Shown here: positions 21,382 through 30,701 of the stretch, one piece after another
How positions within the stretch are numbered: position 1 is the stretch's first letter
Layout: each line of letters opens with the position of its first letter
Assembly: GCF_003544855.1 (NCBI RefSeq)
Contig: NZ_CP032101.1
Location: 186,001 to 250,000 of the forward strand
Direction of reading: 5' to 3'
DNA length: 64,000 nt
From: Malaciobacter marinus
GTDB lineage: Bacteria; Campylobacterota; Campylobacteria; Campylobacterales; Arcobacteraceae
Made by a program: the position numbers and the translations under genes
The notes under the pieces: generated by a model
What the model was told of the DNA's origin: nothing
Database searches by the model: none
What the model saw: only the letters and a program-made list of their open reading frames with translations

Positions 21382-22116
21382 TTATCTATCATAAAGGGCT
21401 TTTGCCTTAGGGTTATTGATTTTTTTTAATTCCATATCAACATATTTTCCTAAAATATTTTGATTAGAAGTAAATGCTAAAGTTTGTTTTCTTTTTAAAG
21501 GAATATACTCATATATTTCAAATCCAGCTTCATACATAGATAATCTAACAGGCGTTGCAATAGAATATGTAGTAATAATAGTATTTTCTTTTGATAAGTT
21601 GTAGAGTAATTGAAAATACTCCTTAGTCCAAAGTTCATAATTAACTTCGCTTGAAAAAGCATCTTGGTAGATAATATCAAACTTAATATCTAAATTTTTT
21701 AAATATTGTTTTGCATCACCTAAATGAATTTTTATTTCAATTCCTTCGTCTTTATAATGAAAATTTTTACTTAATTGCTTTATTATTGGTATTAGTGAAT
21801 CAAACTCTTTGGGATAAGTAAAATTTTTTAAACTATTAATTAAATTTTCATCTAGTTCTGGAGAATAAATATTTAGTTTTGTTTTTATATTGTTTTTTTT
21901 GATGTAGTAAATAGTTCCTAATGTATTATATCCAAGACCAAAACATATATCTAAAATATTTAAGTTTGCTTTATTTTTATGGAAAGTAAATGCAGGAATT
22001 ACATGTTTTGATAAAGTTTCAAAAACAGCACCATCATCTATATTATGATAATGCTGGTTATACTTATTTGAATAAAGTGTATTTGAACCATCTTTTGTAG
22101 TTACAACTGAATACAC
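21382..22116 (-). CDS. MnmC-type tRNA wobble-uridine methyltransferase domain protein
   Basis: 244 aa, SAM-dependent methyltransferase of the MnmC(m) family, which finishes the mnm5s2U modification at position 34 of tRNAs by methylating nm5U. ILDICFGLGYNTL is the SAM-binding loop, SPELDENLINSL the acidic motif and DIIYQDAFSSEVNYELWTKEYF the family signature. The FAD-dependent oxidase half (MnmC(o)) of the E. coli bifunctional enzyme is absent, so it either acts as a methyltransferase alone or partners another protein. Its start overlaps the luxS stop by one base, so the two are coupled. Confidence 0.8.
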   Translation of the reverse strand: MYSVVTTKDGSNTLYSNKYNQHYHNIDDGAVFETLSKHVIPAFTFHKNKANLNILDICFGLGYNTLGTIYYIKKNNIKTKLNIYSPELDENLINSLKNFTYPKEFDSLIPIIKQLSKNFHYKDEGIEIKIHLGDAKQYLKNLDIKFDIIYQDAFSSEVNYELWTKEYFQLLYNLSKENTIITTYSIATPVRLSMYEAGFEIYEYIPLKRKQTLAFTSNQNILGKYVDMELKKINNPKAKALYDR

Positions 22117-22631
22117 TATATTTCTAACTCTTTTAATTTATCTTCAGGTAAGAATAATTCTTTGTTTGACATTACTCCAATCTTTGTATCTAAAATGTCT
22201 TGAGCTATTTGTTTTGCTTCATCTAGTGAGTGCATTGTATATGTACCACATTGAAATTTATTTAATTCAGGAATATCATTTTGTGATTTTACTTTTAATA
22301 CATCTTCCATAGATTCTTTCCATGCAGTTGCGACTTCTTCTTCACTTGGATTACCAAGTAAACTCATATAAAAACCTGTTCTACATCCCATTGGTGAAAC
22401 ATCTATAACTTCTACTTTATCTGAGTTCAAGTGGCTTCTAATAAAACCTGCAAAAAGATGTTCTAATGTATGAATCCCTTTTTCTCCTAGCATTTTTTCA
22501 TTTGGAACACAGAATCTTAAGTCAAATACAGTTATAACATCTCCTGATGGTGATTTCATTGTCTTTGCAACTCTAACAGCTGGTGCTGGCATAATTGTAT
22601 GATCAACTCTAAAGCTATCTAATAATGGCAT
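22116..22631 (-). CDS. luxS: S-ribosylhomocysteine lyase LuxS
   Basis: Cleaves S-ribosylhomocysteine to homocysteine and DPD, the precursor of autoinducer-2, in the activated methyl cycle. 171 aa, normal length. The metal-binding [10 protein letters not shown] (His-x-x-Glu-His) and the downstream cysteine in [14 protein letters not shown] are intact, as is the N-terminal [16 protein letters not shown]. Ribosome site AAAGG lies 8 nt before the start. It shares a transcript with the SAM-dependent tRNA methyltransferase downstream. Confidence 0.97.
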   Translation of the reverse strand: MPLLDSFRVDHTIMPAPAVRVAKTMKSPSGDVITVFDLRFCVPNEKMLGEKGIHTLEHLFAGFIRSHLNSDKVEVIDVSPMGCRTGFYMSLLGNPSEEEVATAWKESMEDVLKVKSQNDIPELNKFQCGTYTMHSLDEAKQIAQDILDTKIGVMSNKELFLPEDKLKELEI

Positions 22632-22726
22632 TTTAAACCTTTCAAATTTAATTATAATATTAATTTTAACTAAATAAAGGTAAATGAGTGATTAGTATTA
22701 AGAAGTAGTATATTTTAAAAGAATAT

Positions 22727-22757
22727 GAGAAAAAGAGGTTTTAGTCCTCTTTCTCTT
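22727..22757 (-). terminator. Possible terminator at the end of por/nifJ
   Basis: Arms gagaaaaagagg and cctctttctc surround the por stop codon, giving a 10-bp stem with one bulge on the minus strand. The U-tract after it is short, so strength is doubtful. Confidence 0.4.
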
Positions 22758-25700
22758 CTTCTTTTATATTTTCAAGTTCATCACTATAGTCCATAGTTGA
22801 CCATCTTTGAAGTTGTCTGTATCTATATTGTGCATCTTTTTTATTCTTTTCAAGTAAAAAGTTTGCATGTTCAGGATTTAGTTTTTTTAAAGATCTATAT
22901 CTATTCTCTCTTAATAAAAACTCTTCATATTTTTCCCATTTTGGTTTTTTACCAAAAATCTTAATAGGATTTTCTCCTTGTTTGATTTTTCTTGGGTCAA
23001 ATGTATAAATTGGCCAATATCCTGTATCAGTTGCAAGTTGTCCTTGTTCAACTGACTTCATTAAACCACCTTGAATTCCATGGGCAATACAAGGAGAGTA
23101 AGCAATAAGTAAAGATGGACCATCATACTCTTCAGCTTCTTTCATAGCTTGTAATGCTTGTTTTTGATTTGCTCTTGAATTAATTTGTGCTATATAAATA
23201 TTGCCATATGTCATAGAAATATAACCTAAATCTTTTTTAGCATTAGATTTACCATCATTTGTAAAATCTGCAATTGAACCAGCACGTGCAGATTTTGATG
23301 ATTGACCACCAGTATTTGAGTAAACCTCTGTATCAACTACTAAGATATTTACATTTGCACCAGTTGATAAAACATGGTCAAGTCCACCATATCCAATATC
23401 ATAGGCCCAACCATCTCCACCTATCATCCATTGAGATTTTTTAACTATAAATTTCTTTAAGTTTAAAAGATCTTTTACACCTTCTAAATCTTGATTTACT
23501 TCTAATTGTGGAACAAGTTTATCTCTAATCTCTTGTGTTTTAGTTCCATTATTTCTATTCTCAAGCCATTCTTTATATAAAACTTTTAATGGATTATTTA
23601 CTTTATCCATAGTTTTTGTCATAATTTGTGCAACTCTATTTCTAATTGTCTCCATTGCTGCATACATACCATATCCAAACTCTGCATTATCTTCAAAAAG
23701 TGAATTTGCCCAAGCTGGGCCTTCACCTTTCTCATTTTTTGTATATGGTGTTGAGGGAGCAGAACCTGAATAAATTGATGAACAACCTGTTGCATTTGCA
23801 ATCATCATTCTATCTCCAAATAATTGTGTTGCTAAAGTAATGTATGGAGTTTCTCCACATCCAGGACATGCTGAATGATATTCAAATAATGGTTGTGCAA
23901 ATTGTGAATTTTTGACATTAGAAGCTTCTACTAAATAGTCTTTATACGATACATCATTGAATAAGTAATCAGCATTCTCTTGCTCATGATTTTGATCTTC
24001 TTCATTATATGGAACCATTTTAAGAGATTTTTCTTTTGTAGGACAGATATCAACACAGATATTACAACCTGTACAGTCTAAAATAGAAACTTGAATTTTA
24101 TATTTTAAATCTTTTTCTTTAAACTCTTTCCCTTTTGCATCTAATGCTTGATTTTTTATTCCCTCTGGTGCATTTTCAAACTCTTCTTTATCCATTAAGA
24201 AAGGTCTAATTACTGCATGTGGACATTCAAAAGCACATTGGTTACACTGAATACATGTATCGCTGTTCCATTTTGGAACCATTGTAGCAATACCTCTTTT
24301 TTCATATTTTGTTGAACCATTCTCAAAAGTTCCACACTCCATACCAAGATCAACAATTGTAGATACAGGTATCTCATCACCTTTTGCTGCGTTTACTACT
24401 TTTGCAAATTGTTCAACATACTCGCTTCCATTGTATTTTGAATTAATTGTTAAAGAACCACCTTCAAGATTTGACCACTCTTTTTTTACTTCTACTTTTT
24501 CAACTCCATGTTCTCCTTGGTCAATTGCTTGATAGTTCATATTTACTATTTCTTCACCTTTGTTTCCATATGCTTTTTTTGCATACTCTTTCATATACTC
24601 TTTTGCTTCTTCATATGGAATAACATTAGCAAGTTTAAAAAATGCTGCTTGCATAATAGTATTTGTTCTATTTCCTAAACCAATATCATGAGCTAATCTT
24701 GTAGCATTGATTATATAAAAGTTTATATTTTTATCTGCAAGAAGTTTTTTTACTCTACTTGGTAGTTTGCTCTCTATTTCTTCTTTTGAATGAATTGAGT
24801 TTAATAAAAATGTACCATTCTCTTTTAATTTATCAAGTACTTCATATTGTTCTAAATAAACCTCTTTTGAACAGGCTACAAAGCTTGGATTTGATACAAG
24901 ATAAGTTGATCTAATAGGGTTTTTGCTAAATCTTAAGTGTGATCTTGTATAACCACCACTTTTTTTAGAATCGTATGCAAAATATGCTTGTGCATAAAGA
25001 TCTGTTTTATCACCAATAATTTTTACTGAGTTTTTATTTGCACCAACTGTTCCATCTGCTCCAAGCCCATAAAATAAGCATTCTGTTACATCTTCAACAA
25101 CAGAAATATTCTCTTTTACATCAATAGAAGTATTTGTTACATCATCAATAATACCAACAGTGAAATTATCCTTTGATTTATTACTTGCTAAATTATCAAA
25201 AAGTGCAATAATTTGATTTGGAGGTACATCTTTAGAAGAAAGACCATATCTTCCTCCAATAATTTTTGGTTGATTTTTTTGCCCATAAAATAATGTCTTT
25301 ACGTCAAGATATAATGGCTCGCCTAAACTTCCAGGTTCTTTAGTTCTATCAATTACACATATTCTTTCAACACTTAAAGGTAAAACATTCATGAAATATT
25401 TTGCAGAGAATGGTCTATATAAATGAACACTTAAAAGACCAACTTTTCTATTCTGTGTTTTTCTTAAATAATCAATTGTTTCTTTTATAGATTCTGTAAC
25501 AGAACCCATTGCAACAATAATATCAGTTGCATTTTCATCTCCATAATATGTAAAGGGAGCATAATTTCTACCTGTAACCTTTGAAATTTCACTCATATAT
25601 TCATTTACAATATCAGGAAGTGCATTATAGTATCTATTTGATGCTTCTCTTCCTTGAAAATAAATATCATCATTTTGAGCTGTTCCTCTTGTAATTGGTG

Positions 25701-26334
25701 ATTCAGGATTAAGTGAACTATCTCTAAATTTTTGTACAGCATCATAATCAAGAAGTTTATCAAATACTTCATATGGCATTACTTCAACTTTATTGATTTC
25801 ATGAGAAGTTCTAAATCCATCAAAGAAGTGTAAAAACGGAACTCTTCCTTTTATAGCACTTAAGTGAGCAACACCTCCTAAATCCATGACTTCTTGTACA
25901 GAACCAGTTGCAAGCATTGCAAATCCTGTTGCTCTTGTACTCATTACATCTTGATGATCACCAAAGATAGATAATGCATGAGTAGCTAGTGCTCTTGCAC
26001 TTACATGTATAACTCCAGGTAATAATTGTCCAGCAACTTTATACATATTTGGTATTTTTAAAAGTAATCCTTGAGAAGCAGTATATGTAGTAGTTAGTGC
26101 TCCTACTTGCAATGAACCGTGAAATGTTCCAGCAGCACCAGCTTCACTTTGCATCTCTATTACTTTTACAGTAGATCCAAAAAGATTTTCTTTACCTTGA
26201 GTAGCCCATTTTTCGGTTATATCACCCATTTGTGATGAAGGTGTGATAGGATATACTCCAGCAACTTCTGTAAAAGCATAAGAAACATGTGCAGCAGCTT
26301 CATTCCCATCCATAGTAGCAAATTTTTTTATCAT
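22741..26334 (-). CDS. nifJ: Pyruvate:flavodoxin/ferredoxin oxidoreductase
   Basis: Single-chain 1197-aa enzyme that oxidises pyruvate with CoA to acetyl-CoA and CO2, passing electrons to flavodoxin or ferredoxin; it may also run in the carboxylating direction. Domains in order: N-terminal pyrimidine-binding domain (AYAFTEVAGVYPITPSS), the gamma-type domain, two 4Fe-4S clusters (CIQCNQCAFECPHAV and CTGCNICVDICP), a cluster-ligating CPGCGE, and the thiamine diphosphate domain with GDGWAYDIGYGG. The order and length match the homodimeric type. It stands in its own transcription unit, with about 100 bp of AT-rich upstream DNA. Confidence 0.96.
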   Translation of the reverse strand: MIKKFATMDGNEAAAHVSYAFTEVAGVYPITPSSQMGDITEKWATQGKENLFGSTVKVIEMQSEAGAAGTFHGSLQVGALTTTYTASQGLLLKIPNMYKVAGQLLPGVIHVSARALATHALSIFGDHQDVMSTRATGFAMLATGSVQEVMDLGGVAHLSAIKGRVPFLHFFDGFRTSHEINKVEVMPYEVFDKLLDYDAVQKFRDSSLNPESPITRGTAQNDDIYFQGREASNRYYNALPDIVNEYMSEISKVTGRNYAPFTYYGDENATDIIVAMGSVTESIKETIDYLRKTQNRKVGLLSVHLYRPFSAKYFMNVLPLSVERICVIDRTKEPGSLGEPLYLDVKTLFYGQKNQPKIIGGRYGLSSKDVPPNQIIALFDNLASNKSKDNFTVGIIDDVTNTSIDVKENISVVEDVTECLFYGLGADGTVGANKNSVKIIGDKTDLYAQAYFAYDSKKSGGYTRSHLRFSKNPIRSTYLVSNPSFVACSKEVYLEQYEVLDKLKENGTFLLNSIHSKEEIESKLPSRVKKLLADKNINFYIINATRLAHDIGLGNRTNTIMQAAFFKLANVIPYEEAKEYMKEYAKKAYGNKGEEIVNMNYQAIDQGEHGVEKVEVKKEWSNLEGGSLTINSKYNGSEYVEQFAKVVNAAKGDEIPVSTIVDLGMECGTFENGSTKYEKRGIATMVPKWNSDTCIQCNQCAFECPHAVIRPFLMDKEEFENAPEGIKNQALDAKGKEFKEKDLKYKIQVSILDCTGCNICVDICPTKEKSLKMVPYNEEDQNHEQENADYLFNDVSYKDYLVEASNVKNSQFAQPLFEYHSACPGCGETPYITLATQLFGDRMMIANATGCSSIYSGSAPSTPYTKNEKGEGPAWANSLFEDNAEFGYGMYAAMETIRNRVAQIMTKTMDKVNNPLKVLYKEWLENRNNGTKTQEIRDKLVPQLEVNQDLEGVKDLLNLKKFIVKKSQWMIGGDGWAYDIGYGGLDHVLSTGANVNILVVDTEVYSNTGGQSSKSARAGSIADFTNDGKSNAKKDLGYISMTYGNIYIAQINSRANQKQALQAMKEAEEYDGPSLLIAYSPCIAHGIQGGLMKSVEQGQLATDTGYWPIYTFDPRKIKQGENPIKIFGKKPKWEKYEEFLLRENRYRSLKKLNPEHANFLLEKNKKDAQYRYRQLQRWSTMDYSDELENIKEEEKED

Positions 26335-26430
26335 TATCTATCCTTAAAATACTATCAATTTTATAAATAATAATTAAAGTTGACTTAATAAAGTATTAAT
26401 TCTTAGAATAATAAGTTTAAATTAAAAGTA

Positions 26431-27090
26431 CTATTTACAGATGTTACTTATTAGTTTTACAGCATCAAATGAACTTTTAGTAATAAAGTTTGTATACTCT
26501 TTTAATTCTGCTTCTTCTCCATATCCACATAAGACACCAACAGAATTAACTTTTGATTCTTGTGCACAAATTAAGTCTAGTTTTGTATCTCCAATCATCC
26601 ATACATTATGCTTTTTTTCATCATAATTCATTAAATCTAGAGTTTTTAAAATTGGTTCAGGATGTGGTTTTGGATTTTCTACATTTTCTCTACCTGTTAT
26701 GTGCTCAAAATAGTCTAAAATATTTAAGTGTTTTAATAAAGGAGTTGTATATAAAGCAGTTTTTGTAGTAACAATTGAAAGTCTAGCAAATTTTGATGCA
26801 AAATCAAGGCACTCTATTACTTCTTCTAAGAGTTTTGTTTGTTCTATCGAAACAGTTTTATATTTTTGTTTATATGCGTCAACAAAATCCCAAACTTTTA
26901 AATCATCAACCCCTAAATCTTTGTACATAATATCAAGGGGATAACCTATTAATTTTTTAATATCTTCATCTTCTCCTTGAAAATCATATGCAAGTTCATC
27001 AAAAGTATGTCTAAAGCAACTTATAATAGCAGTAGTTGAATCAATTAATGTTCCATCTAAATCAAATAATATAATATTGTTTTCTTTCAA
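26431..27090 (-). CDS. HAD-family hydrolase (phosphoglycolate phosphatase-like)
   Basis: 219-aa cytoplasmic phosphatase. Motif I FDLDGTLIDS carries the nucleophile Asp, motif II is SIVTTK, motif III is the Lys in NPKPHPEP, and motif IV is MIGDTKLDL. A helical cap (C1 type) lies between motifs I and II. This layout fits Gph/PpaX-like enzymes; the substrate cannot be set from sequence. Its start lies 2 bp from the stop of the upstream binding-protein gene, so both are probably on one mRNA. Confidence 0.85.
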   Translation of the reverse strand: MKENNIILFDLDGTLIDSTTAIISCFRHTFDELAYDFQGEDEDIKKLIGYPLDIMYKDLGVDDLKVWDFVDAYKQKYKTVSIEQTKLLEEVIECLDFASKFARLSIVTTKTALYTTPLLKHLNILDYFEHITGRENVENPKPHPEPILKTLDLMNYDEKKHNVWMIGDTKLDLICAQESKVNSVGVLCGYGEEAELKEYTNFITKSSFDAVKLISNICK

Positions 27091-27092
27091 AT

Positions 27093-28604
27093 TTATTCCT
27101 TATTTATTTTTTCCCAATGTATTTGATTGTGCATTATACCTAAAAATGTTGGTTCAATATTTTTAATATCTTTGTTAACAACAGTAATTGAGTTTGGTAT
27201 AAATAAAAATAAATAAGGCAAATCATTGGTTATTTGTCTAAATATTTTTTTGTATATCTTAGAAAGTTCTTTTTTATTTATAGTTTTAGCGCCTTTTTCT
27301 ATTAACTCATCAAGCTCTTTATTCTTATAACTTGTAAAATTAAATCTTCCTATTTCTTGTGAATTGCTATGCCAGATAGGATATGCATCTGGCATCAAAG
27401 GCAGTGACCAAGCAAGAAGAAGTGTTTCAAATTTTCTTGGGTGAACAACTGTATTTAAAAAAGCCTGCCATTCTAATACTCTAATCTTAACTTTTACTCC
27501 TACTTTTTTTAGTTGATGTTGTAAAATTTGAGCTGCATTTATTCTTATATCATTTCCTGTATTTGTTGTTAATTCAAACTCCAATGGATTATTTTTGTCA
27601 TAACCTGCTTCTTTTAATAACTCTTTTGCTTTTTTTATATCTTGTTTTATAGGTTTAATAGACTCATCATAAGCAAAAGTTCCAGGTAAAAATGGACCGT
27701 TACAAACTTTACCATGACCAAAGAATAAAATATCAACCATCTCTTGTCTATTTATTGCTAAAGAGAGTGCTTTTCTAACTTTTATATCTTGAAATTTTTT
27801 ATTTTTTAGATTAAATGCCATATATGTATATGAAAAGGCAGGCTCTTCAATTATTTGATAATTTTTATAAAATTCTTTGTTAACTTGTCTGTCAATTTGA
27901 ATAGGAGTTAAAGAAGAAACATCTAGTTTTTGTTGTTTTAACATTAAAAATGATGTTGTTGTATCAGGATAAAATTTATAATGTATTTTATCAATTTTAG
28001 GTTTTCCTTCAAAGTATTTTTCATTTGCATTTAAGACAATATCTGAAGAGTTTTTTAATGAATTTAGTTTATAAGGTCCTGTTCCAATAGGATTTTTATT
28101 AAATTTACTTGTCATTAAATCTTTTTCATCTTTTAAAAGGTGATAAGGTAAAAGACCAATTAACCAAATTTCTAAAGCTTTAAAGTAAGGTTCTTTATAC
28201 TCTATTTGTAGTTTATATTTATCTAAAACTTCTACACTTTTAACTTTTTTATAGTTTGAAGCAATTGAAGTATAAACCTTAGGATTCTTAATAGTTTCAT
28301 ATGTAAATAAAGCATCTTTTGCAGTAACTTCAACTCCATCATGCCAAAGAACACCTTGTTTTAGTTCTATTATTAGTTTTGTATCAGTTTGAAAATAGAA
28401 TTTTTTTGCAATATCAGATACAATATTTCCATGCTTATCATATTTTAATAATCCATTAAAAAGCCACTGACTAATTTGACTGCTTGCGCTATCATTTGAT
28501 AATATGGGATTTAATCTACTAGGACTTGAGCTAATAGAAAGATTTAATGTACTTGCAAATAAAAAATTAAAACTAAATAGAATTAAAAGAATTATTTTTT
28601 TCAT
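27093..28604 (-). CDS. Periplasmic oligopeptide/nickel-type ABC substrate-binding protein
   Basis: 503 aa with a signal peptide (MKKIILLILFSFNFLFA) and the SBP_bac_5 fold. Family marks: LNPILSNDSASSQISQWLFN near the N-terminus, LKQGVLWHDGVEVTAKDALFTYE (residues 80-103), the conserved GTGPYKL, and a C-terminal lobe. These proteins deliver peptides, nickel or other ligands to an ABC permease; no permease or ATPase gene is adjacent, so it is an orphan. It is followed closely by the HAD gene. An intrinsic terminator separates it from the molybdoenzyme operon upstream. Confidence 0.87.
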   Translation of the reverse strand: MKKIILLILFSFNFLFASTLNLSISSSPSRLNPILSNDSASSQISQWLFNGLLKYDKHGNIVSDIAKKFYFQTDTKLIIELKQGVLWHDGVEVTAKDALFTYETIKNPKVYTSIASNYKKVKSVEVLDKYKLQIEYKEPYFKALEIWLIGLLPYHLLKDEKDLMTSKFNKNPIGTGPYKLNSLKNSSDIVLNANEKYFEGKPKIDKIHYKFYPDTTTSFLMLKQQKLDVSSLTPIQIDRQVNKEFYKNYQIIEEPAFSYTYMAFNLKNKKFQDIKVRKALSLAINRQEMVDILFFGHGKVCNGPFLPGTFAYDESIKPIKQDIKKAKELLKEAGYDKNNPLEFELTTNTGNDIRINAAQILQHQLKKVGVKVKIRVLEWQAFLNTVVHPRKFETLLLAWSLPLMPDAYPIWHSNSQEIGRFNFTSYKNKELDELIEKGAKTINKKELSKIYKKIFRQITNDLPYLFLFIPNSITVVNKDIKNIEPTFLGIMHNQIHWEKINKE

Positions 28605-28639
28605 AATGTATTGTAGTGTTTTTTCTTAAAAAAGTGCAT

Positions 28640-28667
28640 AAAAAAAGGAAGCAAGTAATTTGCTTCC
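28640..28667 (-). terminator. Terminator of the molybdoenzyme operon
   Basis: ggaagcaa (28647-28654) and ttgcttcc (28660-28667) form an 8-bp perfect stem with a 5-nt loop. On the minus strand a seven-U tract follows. It lies after the torD-like stop, upstream of the binding-protein gene. Confidence 0.75.
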
Positions 28668-28730
28668 TTATAAACTTTTAATAAAAACAAGCTTTTTTAA
28701 ACTAGTTGGATTGTATTTTTTTATGTTTAT

Positions 28731-29357
28731 TTATGCTACATTTTTTAGAAAGTTTTCTTCTTTTTTCATAATCTCTTTTATAAATATACCGAATTCTTTC
28801 AAAATTGTTTGTTTTGAATTAATTATTATATCTTCACTGAAGTTATTAATCCAAGCTTTGGGATGCTTATTAAAGAACTCTTTTCTTATTTTAAGAAATT
28901 TATTTACTTCATCTATATTATCAATTTTATATGACTCAACTATTAATAATGATAAATAGTAAAGATATTGAAATTCAAATCCTACAAAATCATCGGGAAA
29001 GTGATTTAAGTCTTGAACTTCAATTCCTACTTCAGAATAATAATCTCTTACTTGGTAAGTGAATTTTCCCATAAGTAGATTTTCATCTAATCTGTAAGAA
29101 GATTCAAAAGGCATAGCTAAAGGTTTTTCAGGTCCTATAAATAGTCTATTGTAGTCCCATCTTGCTTCATTTACCATATTATTATTTAACTTTTCAATCA
29201 ATTGAATAAAGTTACTATTTTTTAGATCCATGTTTAGATCATTTGATTTTATTTTAAAGGAAGTTACATTTTCACTTGTCCATTGATTAAAGAAAAGTAT
29301 TCTTAATAAATCATAGGCTTTTGACAATTCTTCGCAATCTTTAACTATCTTTTCCAT
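28731..29357 (-). CDS. TorD/DmsD-type molybdoenzyme chaperone
   Basis: 208 aa, all-helical, cytoplasmic. TorD-family chaperones bind the Tat leader of a molybdoenzyme and hold it until its cofactor is inserted. The region FIGPEKPLAMPFESSY (residues 70-85) matches the family core motif, and FQYLYYLSLLIVESYK is a typical later helix. It is the last gene of the operon, 9 bp after the cytochrome b gene, and its client should be the Tat-exported subunit encoded four genes upstream. Confidence 0.8.
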   Translation of the reverse strand: MEKIVKDCEELSKAYDLLRILFFNQWTSENVTSFKIKSNDLNMDLKNSNFIQLIEKLNNNMVNEARWDYNRLFIGPEKPLAMPFESSYRLDENLLMGKFTYQVRDYYSEVGIEVQDLNHFPDDFVGFEFQYLYYLSLLIVESYKIDNIDEVNKFLKIRKEFFNKHPKAWINNFSEDIIINSKQTILKEFGIFIKEIMKKEENFLKNVA

Positions 29358-29366
29358 TTTGAATCC

Positions 29367-30092
29367 TTATTTTTCTTCTTTGTTCTCTTCTTTTATTATA
29401 TTCTGTTTTTTTAATCTTTCGTACCAATAAATATGGTGTTTCTTAATATGATCAATACTCATTTCACCTGTTTGAAACATTGCTTTAAATGCAGGTAGAT
29501 TTGATGGTAATAATGCAAATAGAATATGTGTTATTAATATAAATCCTAACATTACAAAACTAAATGAGTGAATAGTAGATACAAGTTCAGCAGTTCTTAA
29601 CTCTAATGCACCTGCATATATACTTTTGTAAACTAAGATGAATCCTGTAACTATTAATACTGTAACAAAAAAGTACATAGCCCAAGCTGCTGCTTTTTGA
29701 CCTATGTTATATTTTCCAAATTTTGCTGGTTTATTCTCAACATAATGTAATTTCATTTGTTTAATACCATCTTTAATTGCTGATATACCCCATTTTTCAG
29801 GCCATATACTTAATTCTTTTAATCTTCTTAACATTACTATTGCAAAAATCAATGATGTTACTGCTAATAAAAATCCACTTAACCAATGTAATGTTCTAAA
29901 AATCATTAATCCTGTTACCAATGGTTCATTGTTTTTTAATACTACACTTGCTGGATAACCTACATAATAGGCTAAAAAGCTAAATGTTTTAGAAAAAAAT
30001 GGTAATCCTGTTATTATTAAAGTAATTGTCTGTATTAATATGAACTTGTGAGTTGTCATTATTAATGGATGATACGCTTTTACTGTTTTCAT
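29367..30092 (-). CDS. Cytochrome b membrane subunit of molybdoenzyme (FdnI-like)
   Basis: 241 aa with four hydrophobic helices (about 13-35, 60-85, 130-155 and 170-195). Histidines in MTTHKFILIQ, TLHWLSGFLL and HSFSF/ITHILFAL are placed to ligate b-type hemes. It resembles FdnI/FdoI and hydrogenase cytochrome b, which link a periplasmic enzyme to the menaquinone pool, rather than the heme-free NrfD/DmsC anchors. The use of a heme b anchor is a clue that electrons cross the membrane to or from quinone. It is 22 bp downstream of the ferredoxin subunit. Confidence 0.82.
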   Translation of the reverse strand: MKTVKAYHPLIMTTHKFILIQTITLIITGLPFFSKTFSFLAYYVGYPASVVLKNNEPLVTGLMIFRTLHWLSGFLLAVTSLIFAIVMLRRLKELSIWPEKWGISAIKDGIKQMKLHYVENKPAKFGKYNIGQKAAAWAMYFFVTVLIVTGFILVYKSIYAGALELRTAELVSTIHSFSFVMLGFILITHILFALLPSNLPAFKAMFQTGEMSIDHIKKHHIYWYERLKKQNIIKEENKEEK

Positions 30093-30114
30093 AATCTTTC
30101 TCCAATCTATTAAG

Positions 30115-30690
30115 TTAAATTTTTATTGTAAATTCTTTTCTTTTCATACCTGTTACAAATTTTGGATAAAATCGTGTTGATGGTACATAAGAATTTGCTT
30201 TAAATCCAATAACTTCTTTTTCCATGCTTGCTCTATCTGCTAAATCTGTTTCAATAATACTTAGAACACCCATTGGACAAGCTCTAACACAAGCAGGTTG
30301 TTCTCCTCTATCTACTCTCTCACTACACATATTACATTTTTGTGCTTTATTTTCTTGACCTAATAAAGTAATAGCATTATATTCACAACTTTGAGCACAA
30401 TAACCACAGCCAATACATTTGTCTCTATTTAATTCTACTATACCATCTTCTCTAACTGTATAAGCTTCTGTAGGACAAACTTCAGCACAAATTGGATTTT
30501 CACAATGATTACATGAATGTGTTAAAAATAGACTCTTAATATTTCCATTTTGAACTACTTCATATTCATCAACTTTTCTCCAATTTATTTCTGGCTCTTG
30601 CTTATGGTAAGTTTGACATGCAACTTCACATGCTTTACATCCTATACAAAAATCTTGATCAAATAGAAAACTTTTTCTTAACTTTTTCAT
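30115..30690 (-). CDS. Four-cluster ferredoxin subunit (DmsB/PsrB-like)
   Basis: 191 aa, electron-transfer subunit of the molybdoenzyme. Four cysteine clusters: CIGCKACEVACQTYHK, CNHCENPICAEVCPTEAY, CIGCGYCAQSCEY and CNMCSERVDRGEQPACVRACP, the usual pattern for four 4Fe-4S centres. No signal peptide is visible, so it would be co-exported with the Tat-tagged catalytic subunit. It starts 11 bp after the catalytic gene, with an AGGAG-like ribosome site. Confidence 0.9.
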   Translation of the reverse strand: MKKLRKSFLFDQDFCIGCKACEVACQTYHKQEPEINWRKVDEYEVVQNGNIKSLFLTHSCNHCENPICAEVCPTEAYTVREDGIVELNRDKCIGCGYCAQSCEYNAITLLGQENKAQKCNMCSERVDRGEQPACVRACPMGVLSIIETDLADRASMEKEVIGFKANSYVPSTRFYPKFVTGMKRKEFTIKI

Positions 30691-30701
30691 TTTATACTCC
30701 T

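Noticed and set aside
28660-28959. Plus-strand frame opposite the torD-like gene
   Set aside because: Antisense to a well-supported gene, begins inside the terminator hairpin, hydrophobic random-looking product.
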